The translations under genes were made by a program, and so were the position numbers. Shown here in pieces: positions 1 through 6,932 of a stretch of DNA of 12,128 nt (positions are counted from its first letter, which is position 1; every line of letters begins with the position of its first letter). The DNA comes from an uncultured Phascolarctobacterium sp. (GTDB lineage: Bacteria > Bacillota > Negativicutes > Acidaminococcales > Acidaminococcaceae): the NCBI GenBank assembly GCA_934234275.1, contig CAKQHU010000025.1, positions 1-12,128 on the forward strand, in the 5' to 3' direction. The notes beneath the pieces are model-generated. The model worked only from the letters and a program-made list of their open reading frames with translations. It did no database searches and was not told the origin of the DNA.

Positions 1-798
1 CATGCATCTGCAGGCTGGGGCATGCAATCTCGTCTGGGACAGATTTTTGCTGATGACGGCCGCACTATTATGCTGGCTTTTGACCATGGTTATATTATGG
101 GCTCAACCGCAGGCTTGGAACGTCTTGATCTGACAATTCCGCCGCTGATGCAATATGCGGATTGCCTTATGGCAACACGAGGCGCTTTGCGTACCTGCAT
201 TCCCGCTAACCATCACAAGGCTGTTGCACTGCGCTGCACGGCAGATACCAGCGTACTCAAGGACGATATGAGCTTTGGCAATGTGGGCGTTGAAATTGAA
301 GATGCTATCCGCATGAATGCATCCTGCATGGCAGTTCAATGCTTTGTAGGCTCTGCAGGCGAGCTTGACTCCCTGCGTAATTTGTCTTATTATGTAAATA
401 TGGGCGAGCGTTTTTCCATCCCGGTTCTCGGTGTTGTAGCTGTTGGCAAGGAAATGGAGCGTACCACACGTTATTTCTCCTTAGCTACACGTTTGCTGGC
501 CGAAACCGGCGCACATATCATTAAAACATATTATTGTGATAACTTTGAACAGGTTACTGCTGCGTGCCCCGTACCTATCGTAATTGCCGGCGGCAAGAAG
601 ATTCCTGAACGCGACGCACTGGAAATGGCTTACCGTGCCGTAAATGAAGGTGCAGCCGGTGTTGATATGGGACGCAACGTTTTACAGGCTGCCGCACCGA
701 AGGCAATGCTGCGTGCAATCCGCATGGTTGTACACGAAAATGCAACGCCGGAAGCAGCTTATCATGCTTATGAGTTATGGCAGAAGGATGTGGATTAA
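1..798 (+). CDS. LsrF-like class I aldolase/thiolase (5' partial)
   Basis: The reading frame is open to the left edge, so the gene starts outside the window and 265 codons plus stop are visible. The protein resembles E. coli LsrF (3-hydroxy-5-phosphonooxypentane-2,4-dione thiolase) of the DhnA/DeoC-type TIM-barrel aldolase family. From memory, the WGMQSRL segment at the left edge corresponds to LsrF residues about 34-40, so roughly 28 N-terminal residues are missing. The first ATG inside the window (22) is therefore probably not the start. Family landmarks include the AFDHGY motif and IIKTYY, whose Lys (residue 168 counting from the ATG at 22) aligns with the Schiff-base Lys203 of LsrF. VIAGGKK and GVDMGRN, the phosphate-binding part of the barrel, are also present. 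The stop codon directly abuts the next ATG, indicating one operon with the VOC protein and the SorC regulator. A cytosolic role in sugar-phosphate cleavage or thiolysis is well supported. The exact substrate is not, because no other lsr genes are visible. Confidence 0.88.
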   Translation, partial: HASAGWGMQSRLGQIFADDGRTIMLAFDHGYIMGSTAGLERLDLTIPPLMQYADCLMATRGALRTCIPANHHKAVALRCTADTSVLKDDMSFGNVGVEIEDAIRMNASCMAVQCFVGSAGELDSLRNLSYYVNMGERFSIPVLGVVAVGKEMERTTRYFSLATRLLAETGAHIIKTYYCDNFEQVTAACPVPIVIAGGKKIPERDALEMAYRAVNEGAAGVDMGRNVLQAAAPKAMLRAIRMVVHENATPEAAYHAYELWQKDVD

Positions 799-1116
799 AT
801 GAAAGAATTTATGCATGTCGGCGTGCCGACAACTGTTGCAAGAGAAGGCGAGATTTATGCGGAAGGCATAAAAACTCACCTCATTACTCCTGATACCAAT
901 GAATTTCATATTGAATACCTGCGCTTCGAAAAAGATACTCCGTTGCCGGAAGAGCTGCAGACCTTAGTGCATGTAGCTTATAAGGTTGATGACCTTGATA
1001 AGCAACTGGCAGAAAATAAGGTTATTGTGGAGCCCTGGATGGCTGATGAGCATACCCGCATTGCGTTCATCATGAAGGACGGCATCTTGTTCGAACTAAT
1101 GGAAGAAGTTAAATAA
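799..1116 (+). CDS. small VOC-superfamily (glyoxalase-fold) protein
   Basis: This 105-residue cytosolic protein looks like a vicinal-oxygen-chelate/glyoxalase-fold protein with two short beta-alpha-beta modules. Module one starts at MHVGVPT (residues 5-11) and includes HIEYLRF (37-43). Module two starts at HVAYKVDDLD (58-67) and ends in the typical FELME strand (98-102). His6, Glu39, His58 and Glu99 sit where VOC enzymes place their metal ligands, so a metal-dependent isomerase, epimerase or lyase is plausible. This residue assignment is my inference from position. The ATG immediately follows the aldolase TAA and the gene's own TAA abuts the regulator ATG, so translation is probably coupled. 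The context suggests it acts on the same sugar-derived metabolite as the aldolase. The substrate is unknown, and a non-catalytic binding role is possible. Confidence 0.75.
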   Translation: MKEFMHVGVPTTVAREGEIYAEGIKTHLITPDTNEFHIEYLRFEKDTPLPEELQTLVHVAYKVDDLDKQLAENKVIVEPWMADEHTRIAFIMKDGILFELMEEVK

Positions 1117-2019
1117 ATGCTATCGGTTTATGAACGGGCACAGCTTGTAGCTGCTGCCCGTTTATATTATGAAAGCGATTTGACGCAGGCGCAAATTGCG
1201 CAACGCCTTAATGTGTCACGTCCGTCTGTCAGCAAGATGCTGGCAAGAGCGCGTGAGCTGGGGATTGTGCATATTGAAATCCGGGCCGGAGATGAGGGAA
1301 AGGCAGATTTATTGCAGCGTCTGCAGTCTAAGTATGCATTGGCCGGGGGCTGCGTGTTGGCTGACGCACAGGATGTGTTGACGCAGGCTATGCAGTACCT
1401 TATGGCTGAAACAACAGCTGACAAGAGCCTGGCTCTGGGCTGGGGTTATGCTTTGGGCGAGGTTGTACTGAAGGCTGCGGAATGCAGCAGCTATACGCAG
1501 GACGGTATGGTGTATCCGCTTATTGGCAAGGCACATTTTCCCAATAAGGGCTATCATCCGGATGAGCTGGTAAAAATATGGGCAGATGCCTGTGGCCGTA
1601 GCAGCTATATGCTGGGCTGCAATGCGTTTCCTGCTTCCGAAGAGGAACGTGCTGAGCTGGAAGCGGGACAGGCGTATCAACAGCTTTTGCAGCAATGGCA
1701 GAGTCTGGATGCTGCTGTTGTTTCCATTTGCGGTTATCCTGCCGTGCCTGATGAAGCAACGGCAACACGTTTCGGTGATGTTTTAGAGCGACAAAAGGCA
1801 GTAGGAAGCTTTTTGTCATATTATTATAATCAGCGCGGTGAATTTATCAGCGGTAATAATGATTACTGTCTGCACATTCCGCTGGCGCAGCTGCGTCAGT
1901 GCAAAAAGCTGATTGGCTTGGGGCTTCATGCCAGCAGCAAAGCTTTGCTCGGAGCTTTGGCGACAGGACTGTTTACGCACTTAATTGTCAGCGAAGAGCA
2001 GGCCAAAGAGCTACTGTAA
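1117..2019 (+). CDS. SorC/LsrR-family sugar-responsive transcriptional regulator
   Basis: This 300-residue protein has the length and layout of the SorC family. An N-terminal helix-turn-helix spans about residues 7-50, with the segments QAQIAQRLNVSRPSVSKML and GIVHIEI typical of SorC/LsrR/DeoR (CggR-like) regulators. A C-terminal effector domain spans about 60-300 and is related to sugar-phosphate isomerases; the ALGWGYALGEV stretch is its early glycine-containing loop. Such proteins bind phosphorylated sugars and usually repress the operon they sit in. Here the gene is third in a unit with the LsrF-like aldolase and the VOC protein (stop and start codons abut), so autoregulation of that catabolic operon is the likely role. 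The promoter and operators lie left of the window. An intrinsic terminator follows about 20 bases after the stop. Confidence 0.88.
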   Translation: MLSVYERAQLVAAARLYYESDLTQAQIAQRLNVSRPSVSKMLARARELGIVHIEIRAGDEGKADLLQRLQSKYALAGGCVLADAQDVLTQAMQYLMAETTADKSLALGWGYALGEVVLKAAECSSYTQDGMVYPLIGKAHFPNKGYHPDELVKIWADACGRSSYMLGCNAFPASEEERAELEAGQAYQQLLQQWQSLDAAVVSICGYPAVPDEATATRFGDVLERQKAVGSFLSYYYNQRGEFISGNNDYCLHIPLAQLRQCKKLIGLGLHASSKALLGALATGLFTHLIVSEEQAKELL

Positions 2020-2036
2020 TAACTGGATTTAAAAAG

Positions 2037-2075
2037 ACTGCTTCACGCTATAGGTGTGAGGCAGTTTTCCTTTTT
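2037..2075 (+). terminator. intrinsic terminator after the SorC operon
   Basis: A ten-base-pair stem has arms ACTGCTTCAC (2037-2046) and GTGAGGCAGT (2056-2065), with one G-T pair and a nine-base loop. It is followed by TTTTCCTTTTT. It lies just downstream of the SorC stop codon and ends the aldolase-VOC-regulator transcript. Confidence 0.82.
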
Positions 2076-2148
2076 ACGGCAGAACATGTAACTTTTTATA
2101 CATTAAAGGTGCTTCAAAATACTAAATAGAGAAAAAATTTCAAAAAAC

Positions 2149-2177
2149 TTTACAAATCAAATATAAAAGCATAAAAT
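2149..2177 (+). promoter_or_regulatory. sigma-70 type promoter of the ABC importer operon
   Basis: The -35 box TTTACA (2149-2154) and -10 box TAAAAT (2172-2177) are separated by exactly 17 bases. Transcription would start near 2184, giving a leader of about 45 bases. That is too short for a T-box or a large riboswitch. A short dyad (CTACA 2186-2190, TGTAG 2204-2208) overlaps the expected start and could be an operator, but this is weak. The Shine-Dalgarno GGAAGG (2212-2217) precedes the ATG at 2228. Confidence 0.65.
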
Positions 2178-2227
2178 AACTTTAACTACATTTATACGAA
2201 TTTTGTAGCATGGAAGGATGGTAGAAA

Positions 2228-3235
2228 ATGATTTCTCTGAAAAACAACAAAATTAAAGCATTGGCAGCTGGCCTGATGCTGACCCTCGCCTTGGGGGCAT
2301 TAGGCTGCGGCGGTGACAAAAAGGAAGCAGGCGCAAAGGCTGAAAAAGTCAATGTCGGCATTGTTCAATTGGTAGAGCATGAAGCGCTTGATGCAGCTAA
2401 CAAGGGCTTTATTGACGGTCTGGCATCTAAGGGTTATAAGGAAGGCCAGAACATTACTTTTGACAAGCAAAATGCGCAGGCTGACCAATCCAACCTGCAG
2501 AACATTGCTCATCGCTTTGTGAACAATAAGGTAGACCTGATTTGTGCTATTGCAACTCCTGCAGCGCAGACTGTAGCAAATGTTACCAGCGATATTCCTA
2601 TCGTTGCTACTGCGGTAACTGACTACAAAACCGCTAAGCTGGTTAAGGATGACGCTAAACCGGGTACTAATGTAACCGGTACAACTGATATGAACCCTGT
2701 TGCCGAGCAGCTGGATTTACTGCTGAAGCTGGTTCCGAATGCTAAAACCATCGGTACAATTTATTGCTCCAGCGAAGTTAATTCCCAACTGCAGGTTGAG
2801 CTGCTGAAGAAGGCTGCAGCTGCTAAGGGCATTACCGTAAAGGAAGCAACTGTTTCTACTGTTAATGATATCCAACAGGCTGCCCGCAGTTTGACAGGTG
2901 ATGTACAGGCAGTATATGTACCTACCGACAATGTATTGGCATCTGCTATTCCTACTTTAATCAGTGTAACTGAGGAAGCAAAGCTTCCTGTTATCTGTGC
3001 TGAAGGTGGTATGGTAAGAGCCGGCGGTCTTGCAACCCTGGGCGTTGATTATTACAAGCTTGGCTTCCAAACCGGTGTGATGGCTGCTGATATTCTGAGC
3101 GGCAAGGCTAAACCGGCTGATATGGCTATTCAGGCACAAAAAGAATTTAAGCCTACCATCAATCTTAAGGAAGCAGCTAAGATTGGTTTGAAGGTTCCTG
3201 AAGAATTGCTGAAGGGTGCAGAGGTTATTAAATAA
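2228..3235 (+). CDS. ABC transporter substrate-binding lipoprotein (TrpX/COG2984 type)
   Basis: This 335-residue protein has a signal peptide: Lys-rich N-region, hydrophobic residues 11-26, and a slightly atypical lipobox ALGC with Cys27 as the lipidated residue. The mature part matches the ABC_sub_bind (PF04392) family. A first lobe begins VGIVQLVEHEALD, followed by the family-typical GFIDGLASKGYKEGQN and the DLICAIATPAAQTVAN segment; the second lobe includes VYVPTDNVLASAI and GVDYYKLGFQTG. The protein is anchored outside the cytoplasmic membrane and hands ligand to the permease encoded downstream. Characterised relatives include the streptococcal tryptophan transporter TrpXYZ. Other members are thought to carry other amino acids or small organic ligands, so the substrate cannot be fixed here. 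A hairpin terminator separates it from the permease, as expected where binding protein is needed in excess. Confidence 0.9.
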   Translation: MISLKNNKIKALAAGLMLTLALGALGCGGDKKEAGAKAEKVNVGIVQLVEHEALDAANKGFIDGLASKGYKEGQNITFDKQNAQADQSNLQNIAHRFVNNKVDLICAIATPAAQTVANVTSDIPIVATAVTDYKTAKLVKDDAKPGTNVTGTTDMNPVAEQLDLLLKLVPNAKTIGTIYCSSEVNSQLQVELLKKAAAAKGITVKEATVSTVNDIQQAARSLTGDVQAVYVPTDNVLASAIPTLISVTEEAKLPVICAEGGMVRAGGLATLGVDYYKLGFQTGVMAADILSGKAKPADMAIQAQKEFKPTINLKEAAKIGLKVPEELLKGAEVIK

Positions 3236-3245
3236 TTAAAATTTG

Positions 3246-3277
3246 GAGCCTGCCGTTAAAAAAGCAGGCTCTTTTTT
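3246..3277 (+). terminator. intercistronic hairpin/attenuator between binding protein and permease
   Basis: A perfect eight-base-pair stem has arms GAGCCTGC (3246-3253) and GCAGGCTC (3264-3271), with a ten-base A-rich loop and six Ts (3272-3277). It begins ten bases after the binding-protein stop and ends about 28 bases before the permease ATG. Because no promoter is obvious between these genes, it probably terminates part of the transcripts and also protects the 3' end of the binding-protein mRNA. Confidence 0.8.
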
Positions 3278-3305
3278 CGCTAAGAAGATTGGGAGGAATT
3301 GGGAA

Positions 3306-4190
3306 ATGATTAGTTTGCTGATACCTACAGTGGCACAGGGCTTACTGTGGGCGTTGATGGCTCTTGGTGTATATGTAACATTCCGAGTGCTGGATATTGC
3401 TGATTTGACGGTAGAAGGCAGCTTTCCGCTGGGCGCGGCAACAGCTGCTTCTATGATGGTTGCGGGCTTCGGTCCTCTGGCCGCACTTTTGGGTGCCTGC
3501 ATTGCCGGTATGCTTGCAGGTATTATAACCGGCATTTTGCATACTAAAATGAAAATACCTGCTCTGTTGGCCGGTATTTTGACAATGATTGCTTTGTATT
3601 CCGTTAACCTGCGCATTATGGGTAAGGCTAACTTATCTTTGCTTGGTGTGGATACTACCTTTAAAATTGCCAAGTCTATGATGGACTTGTCAATGGCGCA
3701 GACAACGCTTGTTGTCGGTTTGGCTGTAACCGTTCTGGTGGGCTGCTTCATGTACTGGTTCTTTGGTACGCAGATTGGCGCTGCTATCCGTGCTACCGGC
3801 TTCAACCAGCAGATGATACGTGCTCAGGGCGTAGATACCGACGTAACGATTATTCTCGGCTTGCTCATCAGTAATGCTCTGGTTGCTGTTTCCGGTGCTC
3901 TGGTTGCGCAGTCCAACGGCTTTTCCGATGTCGGTATGGGTACCGGCACAATCGTTATTGGTCTGGCATCCGTTATTATCGGCGAGGTGCTTTTCGGTAC
4001 ACGCAGCTTTAAAAATTGCCTGATTTCCGTAGTTTTAGGCTCCATAGTTTATCGTATTGTAATTGCAGTTGTACTGGCTATGGGTATGCCGCCAAACGAT
4101 TTGAAGCTCTTTACCTCTGTGCTGGTGGCAATTGCTTTGTCCATGCCGCTGATTAAAAGTAAATTCGGTGCCAGAAAGGCGGTGCGTTAA
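3306..4190 (+). CDS. ABC transporter permease (TrpY/COG4120, BPD_transp_2 type)
   Basis: This 294-residue, very hydrophobic inner-membrane protein has about eight or nine predicted membrane segments. It resembles the branched-chain-amino-acid type permease family (LivH/RbsC-like fold) that pairs with COG2984 binding proteins. Family-like stretches include ALGVYVTFRVLDIADLTVEG near the N terminus and AAIRATGFNQQMIRAQGVDT, the cytoplasmic coupling region facing the ATPase. The start is set at ATG 3306, with GGGAGGA (3291-3297) as ribosome binding site. A longer frame could begin at TTG 3243, but that would lie inside the terminator hairpin and add 21 residues unlike the family N terminus. The TAA directly abuts the ATPase ATG. 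Confidence 0.88.
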   Translation: MISLLIPTVAQGLLWALMALGVYVTFRVLDIADLTVEGSFPLGAATAASMMVAGFGPLAALLGACIAGMLAGIITGILHTKMKIPALLAGILTMIALYSVNLRIMGKANLSLLGVDTTFKIAKSMMDLSMAQTTLVVGLAVTVLVGCFMYWFFGTQIGAAIRATGFNQQMIRAQGVDTDVTIILGLLISNALVAVSGALVAQSNGFSDVGMGTGTIVIGLASVIIGEVLFGTRSFKNCLISVVLGSIVYRIVIAVVLAMGMPPNDLKLFTSVLVAIALSMPLIKSKFGARKAVR

Positions 4191-4985
4191 ATGCTGCATG
4201 TAGAACACGTTTCCAAAACATTTTTCCCAGGAACTATCAATGAAAAGAAGGCTCTGCAGGATTTATCTCTGCATCTCGAGCCCGGTGATTTTGCTACAGT
4301 TATCGGCGGTAACGGTGCCGGCAAATCTACTACGCTGAATGCGATTGCCGGTGTATTCCCGATAGATAAGGGCAAGATTATTATTGATGGTGAGGATATT
4401 ACCAAAAAGCCGGAGCATAAGCGTGCTAAATATATCGGTCGTGTATTCCAGGATCCGATGCTTGGTACTGCTGCCGGTATGATGATAGAAGAAAATCTTT
4501 CTCTGGCGGCCCGCCGCGGAGAAACTCCCGGCCTGGGCTGGAGTCTTTCCAGCGATCAGCATGACCGTTTTTATGAGCTGCTGAAGGAGCTTGATTTAGG
4601 TCTGGAGGACAGAATGACTGCTAAGGTCGGTCTTTTGAGCGGTGGTCAGCGTCAGGCACTTACCTTGCTGATGGCAACGCTGAAAAAACCGAAGCTGCTG
4701 CTTTTGGACGAGCATACGGCAGCACTTGACCCGAAGACAGCAGCAAAGGTGCTGGCGCTTACGGAAAAAATCGTAACCCGTGATCAGCTGACAACGCTGA
4801 TGATTACCCATAATATGCGCGATGCTTTGCGTTACGGCAACCGCCTGATTATGCTGCATAACGGCAGAGTAATTATCGACGTTAAGGGAGAAGAGAAGCA
4901 GCATTTGCAGATAGCCGATTTGCTGGATATGTTTGAAAAGGCAAGCGGCTCCGAGATGGCAAGTGACCGTTTGCTGCTTGGCTGA
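4191..4985 (+). CDS. ABC transporter ATP-binding protein (TrpZ/COG1101 type)
   Basis: This 264-residue cytoplasmic ATPase has all the canonical motifs: Walker A GGNGAGKST (39-47), Q-loop Gln87 in VFQDP, signature LSGGQ (149-153), Walker B LLLLDE (169-174) with the D-loop AALDP, and the switch His207 in MITHNM. It is the energy-coupling subunit for the two preceding genes, and its start codon abuts the permease stop. The match is to COG1101, the ATPases that accompany TrpX-type binding proteins. No convincing terminator is visible in the AT-rich sequence after the gene, so its transcript may read on toward the HTH gene. Confidence 0.92.
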   Translation: MLHVEHVSKTFFPGTINEKKALQDLSLHLEPGDFATVIGGNGAGKSTTLNAIAGVFPIDKGKIIIDGEDITKKPEHKRAKYIGRVFQDPMLGTAAGMMIEENLSLAARRGETPGLGWSLSSDQHDRFYELLKELDLGLEDRMTAKVGLLSGGQRQALTLLMATLKKPKLLLLDEHTAALDPKTAAKVLALTEKIVTRDQLTTLMITHNMRDALRYGNRLIMLHNGRVIIDVKGEEKQHLQIADLLDMFEKASGSEMASDRLLLG

Positions 4986-5129
4986 TAGGCTGAATTTCTC
5001 AATGTGGACACAAGTTTACGATAGGAAAACAAGAGTACCATAAAAAAAGAATTTTAGCATTTCACTAGAAATTTAATAGCTTCATAACTAAAATATAGAG
5101 GAAAGTAAATAAAATATACGAAAAAACTC

Positions 5130-5157
5130 TTGCGAAATCTGAAAAACGTGGTAAACT
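5130..5157 (+). promoter_or_regulatory. candidate promoter of the HTH regulator gene
   Basis: TTGCGA (5130-5135) and TAAACT (5152-5157) are spaced by 16 bases, about 65 bases upstream of the TTG start codon. Both boxes depart from consensus and the region is AT-rich, so this is only a candidate. The rest of the 238-base gap after the ABC operon (4986-5223) shows no gene or clear terminator. Confidence 0.4.
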
Positions 5158-5223
5158 TTAAATAAGTGCTTTATTAGTTTAAAAAAATTTGTCGCAAGTA
5201 AACCGAAAGGCGGTGCTAGGAAA

Positions 5224-5517
5224 TTGCAAGAGGAAATTAAACTTATTGGTCGCAGAATCCGTTTGCTGCGTACCGCAAAAAATCTGACACAAACAGGGTT
5301 GGCAAAGGAGATGGGGATTTCCCAGACACACCTGTGTAATATAGAGTGTGGCCGTGTTCCTGTAACTCTGCCCAATCTGCTTAAGCTGCACAGCTTATTA
5401 GAGTGCAACATGAGCAGTTTCTTTGTTGATTTAGATGAACAGGCTGATGCCAAAGATAAAGATATCAGCCTGGAAGAAGTTCTGCAAATTGTAAAGTTGT
5501 TAAAACAAAAAGGTTAA
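5224..5517 (+). CDS. Cro/CI-type HTH (XRE family) transcriptional regulator
   Basis: This 97-residue DNA-binding protein has a complete five-helix HTH_XRE domain over residues about 5-65. The core LTQTGLAKEMGISQTHLCNI (21-40) fits the Q-x3-A-x3-G-(I/V)-S pattern. A short acidic linker (71-80) and a final helix SLEEVLQIVKLLKQK follow. No ATG is available in frame upstream. TTG at 5224 is the best start, with an upstream AAAGGCGG (5206-5213) about ten bases away and a closer AGG at 5218. It is a single-gene unit with a candidate promoter and a very strong terminator. It has no toxin partner or phage genes next to it, so a housekeeping or autoregulatory role is more likely than a toxin-antitoxin or prophage one. 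Its targets are unknown. Confidence 0.83.
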   Translation: MQEEIKLIGRRIRLLRTAKNLTQTGLAKEMGISQTHLCNIECGRVPVTLPNLLKLHSLLECNMSSFFVDLDEQADAKDKDISLEEVLQIVKLLKQKG

Positions 5518-5551
5518 GCACTTCTGCTTTACGAGGAGAGAGAGAATTTTA

Positions 5552-5600
5552 AATAGCCGGTGCAAGGTGAGTGAGAGTTCCTTGCACCGGCTATTTTTTT
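5552..5600 (+). terminator. strong intrinsic terminator after the HTH gene
   Basis: A perfect 16-base-pair stem has arms at 5552-5567 (starting AATAGCCGG) and 5580-5595 (starting CCTTGCACC). It has a 12-base loop (TGAGTGAGAGTT) and seven Ts at 5594-5600. It cleanly separates the HTH gene from the DUF445 operon. Confidence 0.95.
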
Positions 5601-5630
5601 ATGTGGTTTAAATTGGTTAGATAGCTTTGC

Positions 5631-5659
5631 TTACTCTGTAATCTGCTTTGTGCTATAAT
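5631..5659 (+). promoter_or_regulatory. extended -10 promoter of the DUF445 pair
   Basis: A consensus TATAAT (5654-5659) is preceded by TGC, making an extended -10. The -35 position at 17-base spacing is TTACTC (5631-5636), only partly matching. The leader to the ATG is about 60 bases and carries AGGAG (5714-5718) seven bases before the start codon. Confidence 0.68.
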
Positions 5660-5725
5660 TAAAAATAGCAGAAAAGGAATTCTATAGCATACTATTATAA
5701 AGCGTTTGTTGATAGGAGAATAATT

Positions 5726-6931
5726 ATGGCTACAGTAAAAACACAGGCGCACTGCCTGCTGGTCGGCGCCGCAGCTGCCGCTGTCTGCGCCTGGCCTTGG
5801 GTGCAGGGCAGTTTGGCGGCTGATTTTATACATCATACGGCATTGGCTGCGACGATTGGCGGCTTGGCAGATTGGTGGGGTGTGACGGCGCTGTTTAAAC
5901 GTCCGCTGGGTATCAATGCGCCCGGTACGGATGTATTGCGCAATAATTATGAGCGCCTGACAACAGGTTTGGCGGATTTTGTGAGCAATGACCTGCTGAC
6001 GGCGGAAAATGTTATGCAGGCTGTCGGCAGAGAAAATTTTGCTAAGCTGCTGTTGGCGCATTTTGCGCAGCAGCAGAATGTGGAACGCCTGTGGCAGACG
6101 GTGCGTCCGTTGGCGCAGCATGCGCTGCGCTCACTCAATACAAGGCAGGCAGAACAGCTTTTGCTTTCGGAGCTGCCTAAGTATATTGCCAGCCTGCGTA
6201 TACCGGAGATTTTGGTGGACGCGCTGCAGAAGGCTGTGGCCAACGGCAGCTTTAACGGTATTTGGCAGCTGCTGACGCAGGAGGCCAAGCAGATTCTGCA
6301 TAAGCCGGAATTTACCGCTTTGCTGGAAGGGCTGACGCAGATGGCGGAGGAAGAATATAATAAGGACAGTCTGCTGCGCAATTTATTTGTGAGCGGGCAG
6401 GCGGCTAAGCTGGCACCGCTTTTTGTACAGGAGCTGGAAAAGGCTTTGGATGCCTTGGCAGATCTGGAAAGTGAGCTGCGGCGGCAGGTTGATAATTGGC
6501 TGTTGGCGCGTATGGAGGATTATCGTCATGATATTGCCTTTGCAGATTGGCTCAACAGCAAGCTGTCACAGCTGGCAACGGCGAAGGCACTGGCTTTTAA
6601 GGAGCTGCTGCAAACGCAGGACGTAGATATTTTATTGACTCTGCTGCAAAAGAGGCTGCAGCTGCTGGCTGACAGCGAGGCGGAGCAGAGCAGGCTGGAC
6701 GGTGCGTTGAAGGAGCTGCTGCTGCAGGCCTTGGCAATGCAGCATGATACGGTATATGATTTGGTTTTGACTAAGCTGCAGAGCTATGACAGGGATGAAC
6801 TGATTGCAAAAATGGAGCAGCGCGTGGGCGATGATTTGCAAAATATCCGCAAGAGCGGCACCTGTATCGGCGGTTTGATGGGAGCCGTGCTGTTTATTAT
6901 TGCGACGTTGGCAGAAAGGCTGGTGGGGTAG
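5726..6931 (+). CDS. DUF445 (YjiN-like) membrane protein, first copy
   Basis: This 401-residue protein has DUF445 architecture. It has an N-terminal hydrophobic segment (about 9-48) ending in the family motif ADWWGVTALFKRP (48-60). A long central region (about 80-370) is rich in Leu, Gln, Ala and Glu and almost entirely helical. A C-terminal membrane segment follows the motif NIRKSGTCIGGLMGA (residues 373-387). The length is close to E. coli YjiN (about 426). It is probably an inner-membrane protein with a large soluble helical domain between its two anchors. The family's biochemical function is not established. It starts at ATG 5726 with AGGAG seven bases upstream, behind its own promoter. 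The stop is one base before the start of a second, diverged DUF445 gene, so the two products are probably made together and may interact. Confidence 0.88.
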   Translation: MATVKTQAHCLLVGAAAAAVCAWPWVQGSLAADFIHHTALAATIGGLADWWGVTALFKRPLGINAPGTDVLRNNYERLTTGLADFVSNDLLTAENVMQAVGRENFAKLLLAHFAQQQNVERLWQTVRPLAQHALRSLNTRQAEQLLLSELPKYIASLRIPEILVDALQKAVANGSFNGIWQLLTQEAKQILHKPEFTALLEGLTQMAEEEYNKDSLLRNLFVSGQAAKLAPLFVQELEKALDALADLESELRRQVDNWLLARMEDYRHDIAFADWLNSKLSQLATAKALAFKELLQTQDVDILLTLLQKRLQLLADSEAEQSRLDGALKELLLQALAMQHDTVYDLVLTKLQSYDRDELIAKMEQRVGDDLQNIRKSGTCIGGLMGAVLFIIATLAERLVG

Positions 6932-6932
6932 G

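Noticed and set aside
22..798. Aldolase starting at ATG 22
   Set aside because: The frame is open upstream and already matches LsrF around WGMQSRL. The family has about 35 residues before this Met.
2084..2227. T-box or amino-acid riboswitch upstream of the TrpX-like importer
   Set aside because: The best promoter leaves a leader of about 45 bases. No specifier stem, T-box sequence or terminator/antiterminator pair is visible.
3236..3805. Long minus-strand ORF of 189 codons opposite the permease
   Set aside because: It is antisense to a clear permease gene, lacks a ribosome binding site and shows only the composition expected from the opposite strand.
5224..5517. HTH gene as antitoxin of a toxin-antitoxin pair or prophage repressor
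   Set aside because: It stands alone with its own terminator and has no adjacent toxin, integrase or phage gene.
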